Shown here in pieces: positions 45,408-54,337 of a stretch of DNA of 64,000 nucleotides. The first letter of the stretch is position 1, and each line of letters starts with the position of its first letter. The stretch covers positions 2,650 through 66,649 of the forward strand of contig NZ_JAJGWT010000005.1 of assembly GCF_021390715.1 (NCBI RefSeq), in the 5' to 3' direction. Under the pieces are notes generated by a model, which saw only the letters and a list, made by a program, of their open reading frames with translations, was not told where the DNA came from and made no database searches. Made by a program: the position numbers and the translations under genes. Source of the DNA: Tenacibaculum piscium. Its GTDB lineage: Bacteria > Bacteroidota > Bacteroidia > Flavobacteriales > Flavobacteriaceae.

Positions 45408-46619
45408 ATGAGATTACATAGAAATTTAGTTTACGCAGTTATTGATAGTTTACGTGACGTTTTTAATGATGACGTATATGCCGATAAAGCTGTTGAAAAG
45501 GCATTAAAAAGAGATAAAAGATGGGGCGCACGTGATAGAAAATTTGTTGCCGAAACTATTTATGACATCGTACGATGGAAGCGTTTATACGCCGAAATTG
45601 CAGATGTAAAAACGCCGTATTCACGACCAGATTTATGGCGTTTATTAGTAGTTTGGTGTACTTTAAGAGGAATAAAATTACCAGATTGGAATCAAATTGA
45701 AGAAACGCCTACAAGACGAATTAAAGGACGCTTCGATGAACTTTCTCAAATTAGAAAATACAGAGAATCTATTCCTGATTGGATTGATGAATTAGGTGTT
45801 AAAGAATTGGGCGAAACTGTTTGGACTAAAGAAATGGCGGCATTAAACAAACGTGCTGATGTTATTTTACGTACCAATACATTAAACGTAACCAAAGAAC
45901 ATTTACAGAAAGATTTACAACAAGAAGGTATTGAAACTGAATTTATAGAAGGCTGTGACGATGCTTTACGTTTAGTTGAACGTGCCAATGTTTTTAAAAC
46001 AGAAGCTTTTCACAAAGGATTTTTTGAAGTTCAAGATGCTTCTTCTCAATTAGTAGCGGCTTATTTAGACGTTGCTCCTGGTATGAGAGTAATTGATACT
46101 TGTGCTGGTGCTGGTGGTAAAACATTGCATTTAGCTGCTTTAATGAAAAATAAAGGGCAAATTATTGCCATGGATATTTACGAAAGTAAATTACGTAAAT
46201 TAAAAGTTAGAGCACGTAGAAATGGTATTAGTAATATCGATTTAAAAGTTATTGATTCTACCAAAGTGATTAAAAAATTATACGGTAAAGCCGATAGAGT
46301 TTTAATTGATGCGCCTTGTTCTGGTTTGGGTGTTTTACGTAGAAATCCTGATAGTAAATGGAAATTACAACCTGAATTTATTGATAATATCAAAGAAATT
46401 CAGCAAGACGTTTTACAGCGCTATTCAAGAATGGTAAAGCCAGGCGGAAAATTAGTTTATGCAACGTGTTCTGTATTGCCTTCGGAAAATCAAGATCAAG
46501 TTAAAATATTTTTAGCTTCGGAAGATGGAAAAGATTTCTCACTTGTAAAAGATCATAAAGTATTGGCTCATGAATTTGGATATGACGGTTTTTACATGGC
46601 GCAATTAGTCAAAAAATAA
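45408..46619 (+). CDS. rsmB: RsmB/NOP family rRNA cytosine-C5 methyltransferase
   Basis: SAM-dependent m5C methylase of 16S rRNA. The N-terminal ~130 residues form a NusB-like RNA-binding part (RDRKFVAETIYDIVRWKRL). The catalytic domain has DTCAGAGGKTLHLAALM (motif I), the catalytic pair of cysteines in DAPCSGLGVLRRNPD and YATCSVLPSEN, and VQDASSQLVAAYLDV. Length 403. It is divergent from recG with a 61-base gap and ends at a strong terminator. The exact target nucleotide (C967 in E. coli) is inferred from family. Confidence 0.88.
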   Translation: MRLHRNLVYAVIDSLRDVFNDDVYADKAVEKALKRDKRWGARDRKFVAETIYDIVRWKRLYAEIADVKTPYSRPDLWRLLVVWCTLRGIKLPDWNQIEETPTRRIKGRFDELSQIRKYRESIPDWIDELGVKELGETVWTKEMAALNKRADVILRTNTLNVTKEHLQKDLQQEGIETEFIEGCDDALRLVERANVFKTEAFHKGFFEVQDASSQLVAAYLDVAPGMRVIDTCAGAGGKTLHLAALMKNKGQIIAMDIYESKLRKLKVRARRNGISNIDLKVIDSTKVIKKLYGKADRVLIDAPCSGLGVLRRNPDSKWKLQPEFIDNIKEIQQDVLQRYSRMVKPGGKLVYATCSVLPSENQDQVKIFLASEDGKDFSLVKDHKVLAHEFGYDGFYMAQLVKK

Positions 46620-46686
46620 TTTATTTTTGACTAATTATATTCAAGAATTATCTTCATTTTTAGATTGAAAATTTAGATTGAAAAAC

Positions 46687-46722
46687 AAAAAGCTCGGAAT
46701 TTTAAAATTCCGAGCTTTTTTT
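46687..46722. terminator. Terminator after rsmB
   Basis: AAAAAGCTCGGAATTTT and AAAATTCCGAGCTTTTTTT form a perfect stem with a T7 tail; the A run on the other side makes it usable in both directions. Confidence 0.92.
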
Positions 46723-46851
46723 ATCAACTATAAAAAACTAACTAAAAAAATATATTTATATAAAACTTTATAAATAGTAAGACGTTTTTTTTATTCCTTC
46801 GTTACAATAAATATGCGGTTTAACATTTAATTAGGATTTAGTTTTTTAAAA

Positions 46852-47652
46852 TTATTCTTTAATTTTTAATTTTTGTCCAATAGCAATTGTATTATTTTTG
46901 ATATCATTTAACTCTTTTAATTTTTTTACTGATATTTTATATTGAGTAGCGATTCTATACAAAGTTTCACCAGTTGCCACTACATGATACGTGCTAGTAT
47001 TTTCTTTTACTTCCTTTACTTTTTGCTTACTCTGCTTACTCTGCTTAACCTGTTTGATTGGTTTTACATCTTTTACTTGCTTTAACTGTTTCGCTTGTTT
47101 TGGTTTTTTATCTAGTTTAAACTCACTCAAATTAATTGTTTTCGTGATATTTTCAGTAACTTCTTCAGTTTTTTCTTTGGATTTTTCTTTGGATTTTTGA
47201 ACTGATTGCGTAGTTGGTGTGTTTAAAAAAGCTTTTTTTTCTGATGAATTTTTAGCATATCCGACAACTATTTCTTGTCCAATTTTTAGGGCATCAAAAT
47301 TAGCAACACTATTAAGTTGATATAATTTAGCGAGTTTCAAATTATATTTTCGAGCAATAGTACTTAATGTTTCTCCTTTTTTCACTTTATGAAGAATTGT
47401 TGGATCAAATTCTTTTTTAGGAATCGGTTTTACGGCTGATTCAGTAGGAAATGTTCTAGAAATTCTTCCTGTAATTAAATTCATATAGGCTGTTTTATTA
47501 TCTAATAATACAGTATCCCATCCTTCAGGAAGTTTTTTTTCTTGTATTTTTTCGGATGAATTTTTAGCTATTTTTTTTGTGAATTTCTCTTGTGAATATC
47601 CTCCATATATTCCTATCAATAATAAGAATACGAAACTAAGTTCATTTTTCAT
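46852..47652 (-). CDS. Secreted protein with two LysM domains
   Basis: Periplasmic or cell-wall-associated protein of 266 residues. Signal peptide MKNELSFVFLLLIGIYGGYS. LysM 1 lies at about 88-132 (HKVKKGETLSTIARKYNLKL) and LysM 2 at about 219-264 (YHVVATGETLYRIATQYKI), each a ~45-residue peptidoglycan-binding unit. The linker is highly repetitive (KQAKQLKQVKDVKPIKQ, KQSKQSKQ) and very basic, so its length may vary. No hydrolase domain is present. It is 16 bases downstream of the TRIC-like gene and probably shares its transcript. Confidence 0.83.
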   Translation of the reverse strand: MKNELSFVFLLLIGIYGGYSQEKFTKKIAKNSSEKIQEKKLPEGWDTVLLDNKTAYMNLITGRISRTFPTESAVKPIPKKEFDPTILHKVKKGETLSTIARKYNLKLAKLYQLNSVANFDALKIGQEIVVGYAKNSSEKKAFLNTPTTQSVQKSKEKSKEKTEEVTENITKTINLSEFKLDKKPKQAKQLKQVKDVKPIKQVKQSKQSKQKVKEVKENTSTYHVVATGETLYRIATQYKISVKKLKELNDIKNNTIAIGQKLKIKE

Positions 47653-47668
47653 TTTATTTTTTTTTAAA

Positions 47669-48295
47669 TTAATTCGGTTCTCCTAAGGCATCAATTTTAA
47701 CTTTTGGTAATTCTAATTTATATTTTACAGCGATAGACCTGATAATAAAAATAACTGCCGCAGATACTATAAAATGTAGGTTTTCATTAATTTTAAAATT
47801 CGCTAATATCAAATACGTAACTCCGCCTGCTAAACAAGCGGAAGCATAAATTTCTTTCTTAAAAATTAAAGGAACTTTTCGGGTAAGCACATCTCTCAGT
47901 ACGCCTCCAAAAACAGCAGAAACCATTCCCATGACTAACGCTAAAAACGGGTGTAAATCGTAGGCTAATCCTTTTTCTAATCCCAATAACGTGAATACAC
48001 TGATACCAATGGTATCAAACAGAAACATGGTTTTACGAAGCGGTGCTATTTTACTTCTAAACAAAAATGTAACGGCGACTCCTATTAAAGTTATCCATAT
48101 ATAATTTATGTCGCCAATCCATGTGATCGGATGTGCGTTAATTAATACATCTCGTATCATACCACCACCTGTGGCTGTTACAAAGGCGATTATAACAACT
48201 CCAAATGCATCGAATTGTTTTTTCATGGCAACTAATGCACCACTTATGGCAAAGGCAAAAGTTCCTGCAATATCAAGGGTATAGATAATATCCAC
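47669..48295 (-). CDS. Trimeric intracellular cation channel-type protein (UPF0126/YicG)
   Basis: Inner-membrane protein of 208 residues with seven predicted helices. It shows the duplicated family signature: ATGGGMIRDVLIN in the first half and VFGGVLRDVLTRKVPLIF in the second, each with the GG-x-x-RD kink. Bacterial members of the TRIC family form homotrimeric cation-permeable channels, although glycine transport has also been suggested for the family. It lies 28 bases downstream of a DEAD-box helicase gene in the same direction. Confidence 0.86.
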   Translation of the reverse strand: MDIIYTLDIAGTFAFAISGALVAMKKQFDAFGVVIIAFVTATGGGMIRDVLINAHPITWIGDINYIWITLIGVAVTFLFRSKIAPLRKTMFLFDTIGISVFTLLGLEKGLAYDLHPFLALVMGMVSAVFGGVLRDVLTRKVPLIFKKEIYASACLAGGVTYLILANFKINENLHFIVSAAVIFIIRSIAVKYKLELPKVKIDALGEPN

Positions 48296-48323
48296 GTAAC
48301 TATTTATTAACTATTATTTCTAA

Positions 48324-49442
48324 TTAAATACTTATTTCCGAAAACTGTATTTGTAATGTTCTTTCGACATCTTTAATATTATTTCGTTCATTATTCAAAA
48401 TCAATACTAAAGAAACGCCTTTTTTACCTGCTCTTGCCGTTCGTCCACTTCTATGTGTGTAATATTCTAATTGTTCTGGCAATTGATGATGTACGACAAA
48501 TCCTAAATTTTGCACATCAATACCTCTTGCGGCAACATCGGTTGATACTAAAATTTGAAGACTTTCATTTTTAAAAGCACGCATTACTTTCTCACGATCT
48601 CTTTGTTGCATATCGCCTTCCAAAGCACCTACCGAAAAACCTTCCTCATCTAAAGCTTTTGTTAATTTTTGTACGCCTGCTTTAGTTCTTGCAAAAATGA
48701 TACCTCTTTCAGTATTTCTTTTTTCTAAAAACTTAACAATTACGTCTACTTTTTCTGGAATCGTAGTTTGTACAAACTGATGCGTAATATTAGCATTTAC
48801 CAACGTATTTTTATTGACCTCAACTTGTTTTGCTGATGAATCCATATATTTTTTGATGATATTTCTAATTTCATCAGGCATTGTTGCGGAGAACAACCAT
48901 GTTTTTCGAGTTCCTGAAGTATATTTTAAAATACGATTTAGATCTAATTTAAACCCCATACTTAGCATTTCATCAGCTTCATCAAGTACTAAAGTTTGAA
49001 TATCTTTTAAGTTTACTTCGCCTCTTTCTATTAAATCGATTAAACGACCTGGAGTGGCTACAATTACATGTGTTGTTCTTTTTAGATTATTTATTTGACG
49101 GTCTATTTTTTCACCACCGTAAACAGCTTCTATAAAAATTTTAGCATCTACATATTTTGTAAACTTAAAAAGTTGTTTTTTTATTTGCTGTACTAATTCT
49201 CTTGTTGGCGATAAAATTAATGCTTGAACAGTATCTTTTGATGCATCTATTTTATGTAAAACTGGCAATCCATAAGCCGCAGTTTTACCAGTACCTGTTT
49301 GGGCTAACCCGATAAAATCCGAATTATTTTGTAATAAATACGGTATGGTTTGTTCTTGTACTTCGGTTGGTTTTTTAATACCTAATTCCTCAAGTCCTTG
49401 AATATATTCTTTTTGTACTCCTAACGCTTTAAATGTTGTCAT
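48324..49442 (-). CDS. DEAD-box RNA helicase (RhlE/DeaD group)
   Basis: ATP-dependent RNA helicase. Motif Q is GIKKPTEVQEQTIP, Walker A AQTGTGKT (47-54), then PTRELV, ATPGRLIDL, DEADEMLSMGF, SAT, and in the second domain ARTKAGVQKL, STDVAARGID and HRSGRTARAG. At 372 residues it is a minimal core: there is almost no tail after the second RecA domain, so specificity must come from partners or the core alone. First gene of a probable three-gene unit. Confidence 0.92.
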   Translation of the reverse strand: MTTFKALGVQKEYIQGLEELGIKKPTEVQEQTIPYLLQNNSDFIGLAQTGTGKTAAYGLPVLHKIDASKDTVQALILSPTRELVQQIKKQLFKFTKYVDAKIFIEAVYGGEKIDRQINNLKRTTHVIVATPGRLIDLIERGEVNLKDIQTLVLDEADEMLSMGFKLDLNRILKYTSGTRKTWLFSATMPDEIRNIIKKYMDSSAKQVEVNKNTLVNANITHQFVQTTIPEKVDVIVKFLEKRNTERGIIFARTKAGVQKLTKALDEEGFSVGALEGDMQQRDREKVMRAFKNESLQILVSTDVAARGIDVQNLGFVVHHQLPEQLEYYTHRSGRTARAGKKGVSLVLILNNERNNIKDVERTLQIQFSEISI

Positions 49443-49461
49443 TCTCTATGTATATGATGTG

Positions 49462-49469
49462 CAAATATA
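49462..49469 (-). promoter_or_regulatory. -7 promoter box of the DEAD-box helicase gene
   Basis: TATATTTG on the minus strand, 20 bases before the start at 49442. It lies in the 40-base gap after the thioesterase gene, so the helicase gene can be transcribed independently. Confidence 0.45.
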
Positions 49470-49482
49470 TTGCTTATTTTTT

Positions 49483-49875
49483 CTAAATTTTTCCTTGAAG
49501 TAAATTTGTTACTTCTTTGGTTATTCTTCTTGGTTTTTGTGATGTTGCATCTAACAGGCAAAAGGTAGTTTGAGATTTCACTACTAAATCAGTTCCTTTA
49601 TACATTTCAAAATGACGGATAGATTTTATCCCTGAAGTATTTCCAACCCAGGTTTTCACGGTTATTTCATCGCCTAAAACAGCTTGACTTTTATAATCAA
49701 TTTCATGACGGATTACAAACCAAACATAATCGGGTTTTGGCACTTTTTTTATCAATAATAACCAATGATTTATAGATACTTCTTGCATCCACTGCACATA
49801 CACCACATTATTTACATGATGATATTCATCAATTTCATTTGCTGTAACGGTATATTTTTTTTCATAAAAATTCAT
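49483..49875 (-). CDS. Acyl-CoA thioesterase, 4-HBT hotdog family
   Basis: Cytoplasmic thioesterase of 130 residues with one hotdog domain. YHHVNNVVYVQWMQEVSINHW corresponds to the long central helix; the usual catalytic Asp of 4-HBT enzymes (often HVD/HNNxxYxxwfe) is an Asn here, a common variant in the YbgC-like group. VIRHEIDYKSQAVLGDEITV and FEMYKGTDLVVKSQTTFCLL are the sheet strands. The substrate is not defined. Confidence 0.82.
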   Translation of the reverse strand: MNFYEKKYTVTANEIDEYHHVNNVVYVQWMQEVSINHWLLLIKKVPKPDYVWFVIRHEIDYKSQAVLGDEITVKTWVGNTSGIKSIRHFEMYKGTDLVVKSQTTFCLLDATSQKPRRITKEVTNLLQGKI

Positions 49876-49976
49876 ACCGCAAAACTACGTGAATGATGTT
49901 AATTATTACTTAAATGACGTCTTGTTTTTTAAAACTACGTTAGTATTGCTGATATTTGACTACTTAAAAATACTAT

Positions 49977-51320
49977 ATGGATAAAATCACACGCAATTTT
50001 GGTACTGAAAAAATAAGTAAATTACTATTAAAACAAGCATTACCAGCTTCTGTGGGGATTTTAGTAATGTCCTTAAATATGATTGTTGATACTATTTTTG
50101 TAGGACGCTGGATTAACGTAATGGCAATTGCAGCAGTTACAGTCGTGTTACCGATTGCTTTTTTAATATCATCAATAGGAATGGGAATTGGTATTGGCGG
50201 TAGCTCTATAATCTCGAGAGCTTTTGGTAAAGGAGATACGTTAAAAGCACTTAAAGTATTTGGAAATCAGATTAGTTTAACCGTTGCATTATCTATTTTA
50301 TTTGTAGTTATGGGAACTTTTTTTGGCTTTCCTATTTTACAATTATTCGGAGCGAAAGGAAGTATTGTAACTCCTGCGATCGAGTATTTTAATGTTATTA
50401 TTTGGGGAGTTCCTTTTTTAGCTTTTGCCATGATGGGAAATCCTGTAATTAGAGCTGTTGGAAAACCTAATTACGCCATGTTTACCATGATATTTCCTGC
50501 ATTTGCAAACATCATTTTAGATGTTATTTTTATTAAATTCATGAATTTAGGAATGTTCGGAGCAGGTTTAGCAACAGCTATTTCTTATATGGTTAGTGGC
50601 GGATTTATTTTATGGTTTTTTCTATCAAAAAACACAGAATTAAAAATTATTCCAACATATTTTACTATTGATTTTTCTATTTTAAAAGAAATTATTGAAT
50701 TAGGAGGAATTACAGTTGTTAGGCAAGGAACGATTAGTCTTTTGATTATCATTTTAAACTACACTTTATTTAAATATGGCGGAGAAAATTCGATTGCCAT
50801 GTACGGAATTATCAATAGAATAATGATGTTTTCATTATTTCCTGTATTAGGAGTTACACAAGGTTTTTTACCGATTGCAGGCTATAATTACGGAGCAAAT
50901 AATTGGGCACGAGTACAGGAAGTTATAAAAACGGCTATTTTATACGGAACTAGCATTGCAACGTTTATTTTTATTTTGATAATGATATTTCCTGCAGAAT
51001 TTGTTGGCTTATTTACTGATGATAGAAAATTAATTTCCCTTACTTCGGATGCTTTAATTATTACATTTTTAGCAACTCCTGTCATCACGCTTCAATTAAT
51101 TGGTTCGGCTTATTTTCAGGCAGCGGGTAAAGCGTTACCTGCTTTACTATTAACCTTATTAAAACAAGGAATTTTCTTAATTCCGTTGGTTTATATTTTG
51201 CCTAAATTTTATGGGATAAACGGCGTTTGGATGTCTTTTCCTATTGCTGATATTCTAGCAACTTTAGTTACTTATTTATATTTGAAAAAAGAAATGAAAC
51301 ATCGTTTAAATAAAAAATAA
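49977..51320 (+). CDS. MATE family efflux transporter
   Basis: Inner-membrane Na+- or H+-driven multidrug/organic-cation exporter. The 447 residues form about 12 helices in two bundles of six; each half starts with the family pattern (LPASVGILVMSLNMIVDTIFVGRW in the first, ITVVRQGTISLLIIILNY in the second). GIGIGGSSIISRAFGKGD is the classic loop after helix 2, and GVTQGFLPIAGYNYGANNW is its second-half equivalent. Monocistronic. Substrate unknown. Confidence 0.92.
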   Translation: MDKITRNFGTEKISKLLLKQALPASVGILVMSLNMIVDTIFVGRWINVMAIAAVTVVLPIAFLISSIGMGIGIGGSSIISRAFGKGDTLKALKVFGNQISLTVALSILFVVMGTFFGFPILQLFGAKGSIVTPAIEYFNVIIWGVPFLAFAMMGNPVIRAVGKPNYAMFTMIFPAFANIILDVIFIKFMNLGMFGAGLATAISYMVSGGFILWFFLSKNTELKIIPTYFTIDFSILKEIIELGGITVVRQGTISLLIIILNYTLFKYGGENSIAMYGIINRIMMFSLFPVLGVTQGFLPIAGYNYGANNWARVQEVIKTAILYGTSIATFIFILIMIFPAEFVGLFTDDRKLISLTSDALIITFLATPVITLQLIGSAYFQAAGKALPALLLTLLKQGIFLIPLVYILPKFYGINGVWMSFPIADILATLVTYLYLKKEMKHRLNKK

Positions 51321-51480
51321 ACTGTCAGTTTGCTTTCAGTTCGAGTGATTTTCTTCCTTCAAAAAAATCTTCAAAAAAATTGTATCGAGAACTTATTTAA
51401 TAGTAAAGTCAATTAAAATTCATCAACACAAAATAATTCAAATTCTCGATACAATTTTAATTCCTTTTAGAGCCTGTTTA
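51320..51480. repeat. CTGTCAG / TTGTATCGAGAAC repeat block
   Basis: AACTGTCAGTTTGCTTTCAG and AGTTCGAGTG open it; ATTGTATCGAGAACT is at about 51379-51393, its near-inverted copy TTCTCGATACAATTT at 51443-51457, and AGAGCCTGTTTA at 51469-51480. The same pieces recur at 16891-16946. The inverted pair could form a hairpin in the MATE mRNA. Confidence 0.65.
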
Positions 51481-51503
51481 AAAAAAACAAATCAAAATAT
51501 ATT

Positions 51504-52175
51504 TTAAAGTAATGATTCACCATTTAAATTAGTCGTTAATACATCGCTCATTAGATTCAAAAATGGACGTAACGCTTTATAAGAACTATCAATTTCTGAT
51601 AAAAAATCTTTAGAAAACACTTCTTTATCCGTGAAATTACGAACAGCTATAAATCCTTTTTTTCGTAATAAATCAATATCAGGATGGTTTTTATCAAAAC
51701 CTCTTGGTGCTGTTTTTAATTCATCTCCTTCAAATTTAGTTCCGAAATTTTTTACAAATGAGGGATTACTTAAAATAGCTCTAAATTCAGAAGCATCCAT
51801 TTCAATTTCTTTTCGAATACGTAATAAATCTTCTTTATTCGGTTCCCAAAATCCACCAGCCAAAAAACTCTTTCCTGGTTGAAGTTGTAAATAATAACCA
51901 CCTCTTAAATCATTTCCCTTTCGTGAAAAAGAACCTCCAAAATGTGTTTTATAAGGCGTTTTATCTTTTGAAAAACGAACATCTCTATAAATTCGGAATT
52001 GTTTCATTTTATCAATAGTATCATGTTCCTCTAAGTTTCCCTTTACTTTCAGATAAAAACCTTTTACATTCTCTTGAACCTCTATAAAAGTTGCTTTCTG
52101 ATCCGCAAACCAATCACGATTGTTATTTTCTTCTAAATCTTTTAAAAATTGAAATATTGATTTTTCTAAGTGCAT
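51504..52175 (-). CDS. DUF2461 family protein
   Basis: A 223-residue protein of the TIGR02453/DUF2461 family, function unknown. Hallmarks are FLKDLEENNNRDWFADQKAT, FRIYRDVRFSKDKTPYKTHF and GGYYLQLQPGKSFLAGGFWE in order. ATG at 52175 is chosen: the sequence starting MHLEKSIFQFLKDL fits the family, and the extra eight upstream codons do not. No signal peptide, so cytoplasmic. Confidence 0.85.
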   Translation of the reverse strand: MHLEKSIFQFLKDLEENNNRDWFADQKATFIEVQENVKGFYLKVKGNLEEHDTIDKMKQFRIYRDVRFSKDKTPYKTHFGGSFSRKGNDLRGGYYLQLQPGKSFLAGGFWEPNKEDLLRIRKEIEMDASEFRAILSNPSFVKNFGTKFEGDELKTAPRGFDKNHPDIDLLRKKGFIAVRNFTDKEVFSKDFLSEIDSSYKALRPFLNLMSDVLTTNLNGESLL

Positions 52176-52210
52176 ATTTTTTGATGCTTTTTTATACATG
52201 AAAGATACAA

Positions 52211-52244
52211 AAAAAACGCTGTAGAAAAATCTACAACGTTTTTT
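52211..52244 (-). terminator. Hairpin with T tails upstream of DUF2461
   Basis: AAAAACGCTGTAG and CTACAACGTTTTT pair except at one base. On the minus strand it is placed beyond the ychF 3' end and the GAGCTC repeat, and probably ends ychF transcription. Confidence 0.65.
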
Positions 52245-52287
52245 ATATACTTCTATTTTTTGTATTATTTTTTTACGCTCTTATTTT

Positions 52288-52375
52288 GCGTTAGGGATTG
52301 AACGGCCTGTTTGAGCTCTTTTTTAAATTTTTTCTATTTAAAAAAAGCGAGTAGTGAAAGCCCGCCCGAACGCCC
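52288..52375 (+). repeat. GAGCTC-hairpin dispersed repeat, copy 3 (diverged)
   Basis: GCGTTAGGGATTGAACGGCC, then TGTTTGAGCTCTTTTTTAAA, then AAAAAAAGCGAGTAGTGAAA and GCCCGCCCGAACGCCC. The central GAGCTC stem and AAAGCGAGT are shared with copies 1 and 2; the outer arms differ and pair with each other (GCGTT / AACGC). Confidence 0.7.
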
Positions 52376-52391
52376 AAAAAAAATCTTATGT

Positions 52392-53483
52392 TTAAACGTT
52401 AAATCTGAAATTCATAATATCGCCATCTTGAACAATATATTCCTTTCCTTCAATACCTAATTTTCCAGCCTCTTTTACTTTTTGCTCGCCTCCTAAAGTA
52501 ACATAATCATCGTACTTTGTTACCTCAGCTCTAATAAATCCTTTTTCGAAATCCGTATGGATAACACCCGCTGCTTGTGGAGCAGTATCACCAACATTTA
52601 TCGTCCAAGCACGAACTTCCTTAACTCCTACCGTAAAATAAGTCTGTAAATTTAACAACTTATAAGCAGCTCTAATTAAAACCGAAGCTCCCGCTTCTTT
52701 TAATCCGATATCCGCTAAAAACATTTCACGTTCCTCGTAATCATCTAATTCCGTAATATCAGCCTCTGTACCAACCGCCAAAACAATTACTTCGGCATTT
52801 TCGTCTTTTACAGCTTCCTTGACTTTGGTAACATAATCGTTTCCTGTAACAGCTGCACTTTCATCAACATTACAAACATATAATACTGGTTTTGCCGTTA
52901 TAAATTGTAAACTCGCTACAATTTCTTGATCTTTTTCTGAAAAATCAATCGCTCTTACTGAAACTCCTTGTAATAAAGTTTCTTCAACTTTTAATAAAAT
53001 TTCTAATTCTATTTGTGCTTCTTTATTACCCGTTTTAGCCGTTCTCTTTACACGCTCTAAACGCTTTTGAACCGTTTCTAAATCTTTTAATTGTAACTCA
53101 ATATCAATAGTTTCTTTATCTCTAACAGGATCTACAGAAGCATCAACATGAATAATATTATCGTTATCAAAACAACGTAATACGTGAATAATAGCGTCAG
53201 TTTCTCTAATATTCGCTAAAAACTGATTTCCTAAACCTTCTCCCTTACTTGCTCCTTTTACTAAACCTGCGATATCTACAATTTCTACGGTTGCAGGCAT
53301 CACTCGCTCCGGATTTACCATGCCCTCTAAAACCTGAATCCTTGGATCTGGCACATTTACCACACCAATATTAGGCTCTATCGTACAAAATGGAAAATTC
53401 GCACTTTGTGCTTTTGCGTTTGATAAACAATTAAATAAGGTTGATTTTCCTACATTTGGTAATCCTACAATTCCAGCTTTCAT
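52392..53483 (-). CDS. ychF: Redox-regulated ATPase YchF
   Basis: OLA1/YchF-type P-loop ATPase that binds ribosomes and responds to oxidative stress. G1 is GLPNVGKST near the N-terminus, DIAGLVKGASKGEGLGNQFL is the switch II region, and NVDES replaces NKxD, which is why YchF prefers ATP. The C-terminal TGS domain spans about 280-363 (YFTVGVKEVRAWTI, GDIMNFRFNV). Length 363 is exactly typical. The start ATG at 53483 gives the usual MKAGIVGLPNVGKST. Confidence 0.97.
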   Translation of the reverse strand: MKAGIVGLPNVGKSTLFNCLSNAKAQSANFPFCTIEPNIGVVNVPDPRIQVLEGMVNPERVMPATVEIVDIAGLVKGASKGEGLGNQFLANIRETDAIIHVLRCFDNDNIIHVDASVDPVRDKETIDIELQLKDLETVQKRLERVKRTAKTGNKEAQIELEILLKVEETLLQGVSVRAIDFSEKDQEIVASLQFITAKPVLYVCNVDESAAVTGNDYVTKVKEAVKDENAEVIVLAVGTEADITELDDYEEREMFLADIGLKEAGASVLIRAAYKLLNLQTYFTVGVKEVRAWTINVGDTAPQAAGVIHTDFEKGFIRAEVTKYDDYVTLGGEQKVKEAGKLGIEGKEYIVQDGDIMNFRFNV

Positions 53484-53534
53484 ACTATTATCTTTCTATT
53501 ATTTTCTATTATTTCCTTGAAAATTTTGCGTTTG

Positions 53535-53542
53535 CAAATATA
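53535..53542 (-). promoter_or_regulatory. -7 promoter box of ychF
   Basis: TATATTTG on the minus strand, 52 bases before the start. No -33 match is seen. Confidence 0.4.
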
Positions 53543-53692
53543 CTTGTTTGCTTTGAATTTTACTCTTTTATTTGATGCTCAATTAACTATTTTATCTAAA
53601 AACAGAAAAAAAAGAAAAATATATTGATTTTTTTTTCAGTACATTTAGCTGCTTTTAATACTAATCTTTGATACTAATTTTTGTTTTTTTAT

Positions 53693-54256
53693 ATGGATAA
53701 ATTGTCTGATGAAATTTTATGGAAATCCTTAAAAAAAGGAGATTTAACCGCTTTTGAACTACTTTTTAAAAACTATTATACAAACCTATTTAACTACGGT
53801 TTAAAAATTTCTGGCAATAAAATAATAACCGAAGATTCTATTCAAGATTTTTTCATGTATGTATATGAACATCGAGAAAATTTAAGCGATTTAACCAAAA
53901 TCGCCCCTTATTTATTCATTTCTTACAGACGATTTTTAATTAAAATCCTGCAAAAAAATCAAAAAAATAAACTCGTTAGAGATTTAAATCATCATCTTGT
54001 TGATATTCATTTTACACCCGAAGAATTACTTACACATCAAGAATCAACTATCTTTAGAAATAAAAACCTAAGCGATTCACTCAATAAATTAACAAAAAAA
54101 CAACGAGAAGCACTTTACTTAAAATATCATTGCAACCTTAAAACACAAGAAATTGCCGATGTAATGAATATTAACTATCAGAGCGTTGCCAACACCCTTC
54201 ATAAAGCAATTAAAAAATTAAGAGAAGATATTCAAATATTACAATTATTTAATTAA
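53693..54256 (+). CDS. ECF-type RNA polymerase sigma factor, orphan
   Basis: A 187-residue sigma-70 family regulator with region 2 (FELLFKNYYTNLFNYGLKIS, EDSIQDFFMYVYEH) and region 4 (LTKKQREALYLKYHCNLKTQ with the helix-turn-helix EIADVMNINYQSVANTLHKA). ATG at 53693 is chosen over a TTG four codons upstream. In Bacteroidota such FecI-like factors usually sit next to a FecR anti-sigma factor and a SusC/D pair; neither is present here, so its control is unclear. A small ORF and ffh follow. Confidence 0.83.
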   Translation: MDKLSDEILWKSLKKGDLTAFELLFKNYYTNLFNYGLKISGNKIITEDSIQDFFMYVYEHRENLSDLTKIAPYLFISYRRFLIKILQKNQKNKLVRDLNHHLVDIHFTPEELLTHQESTIFRNKNLSDSLNKLTKKQREALYLKYHCNLKTQEIADVMNINYQSVANTLHKAIKKLREDIQILQLFN

Positions 54257-54269
54257 ACAAGAATTAATA

Positions 54270-54277
54270 TGTAACTT
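54270..54277 (+). promoter_or_regulatory. -7 box before the 52-codon ORF
   Basis: TAACTTTG matches TAnnTTTG; the ORF starts at 54338. No -33 match. Confidence 0.35.
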
Positions 54278-54290
54278 TGGCTTCTTTTTT

Positions 54291-54319
54291 TTGATACTCT
54301 TGATACTCTTGATACTTTT
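54291..54319. repeat. Three tandem 9-bp repeats
   Basis: TTGATACTC is repeated three times in a row (last copy TTGATACTT). It sits between the sigma-factor gene and the small ORF, just after the -7 box. A TTTGATACT string also precedes the sigma gene at about 53667. Confidence 0.6.
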
Positions 54320-54337
54320 AATTCTGCTTTTAATTCT

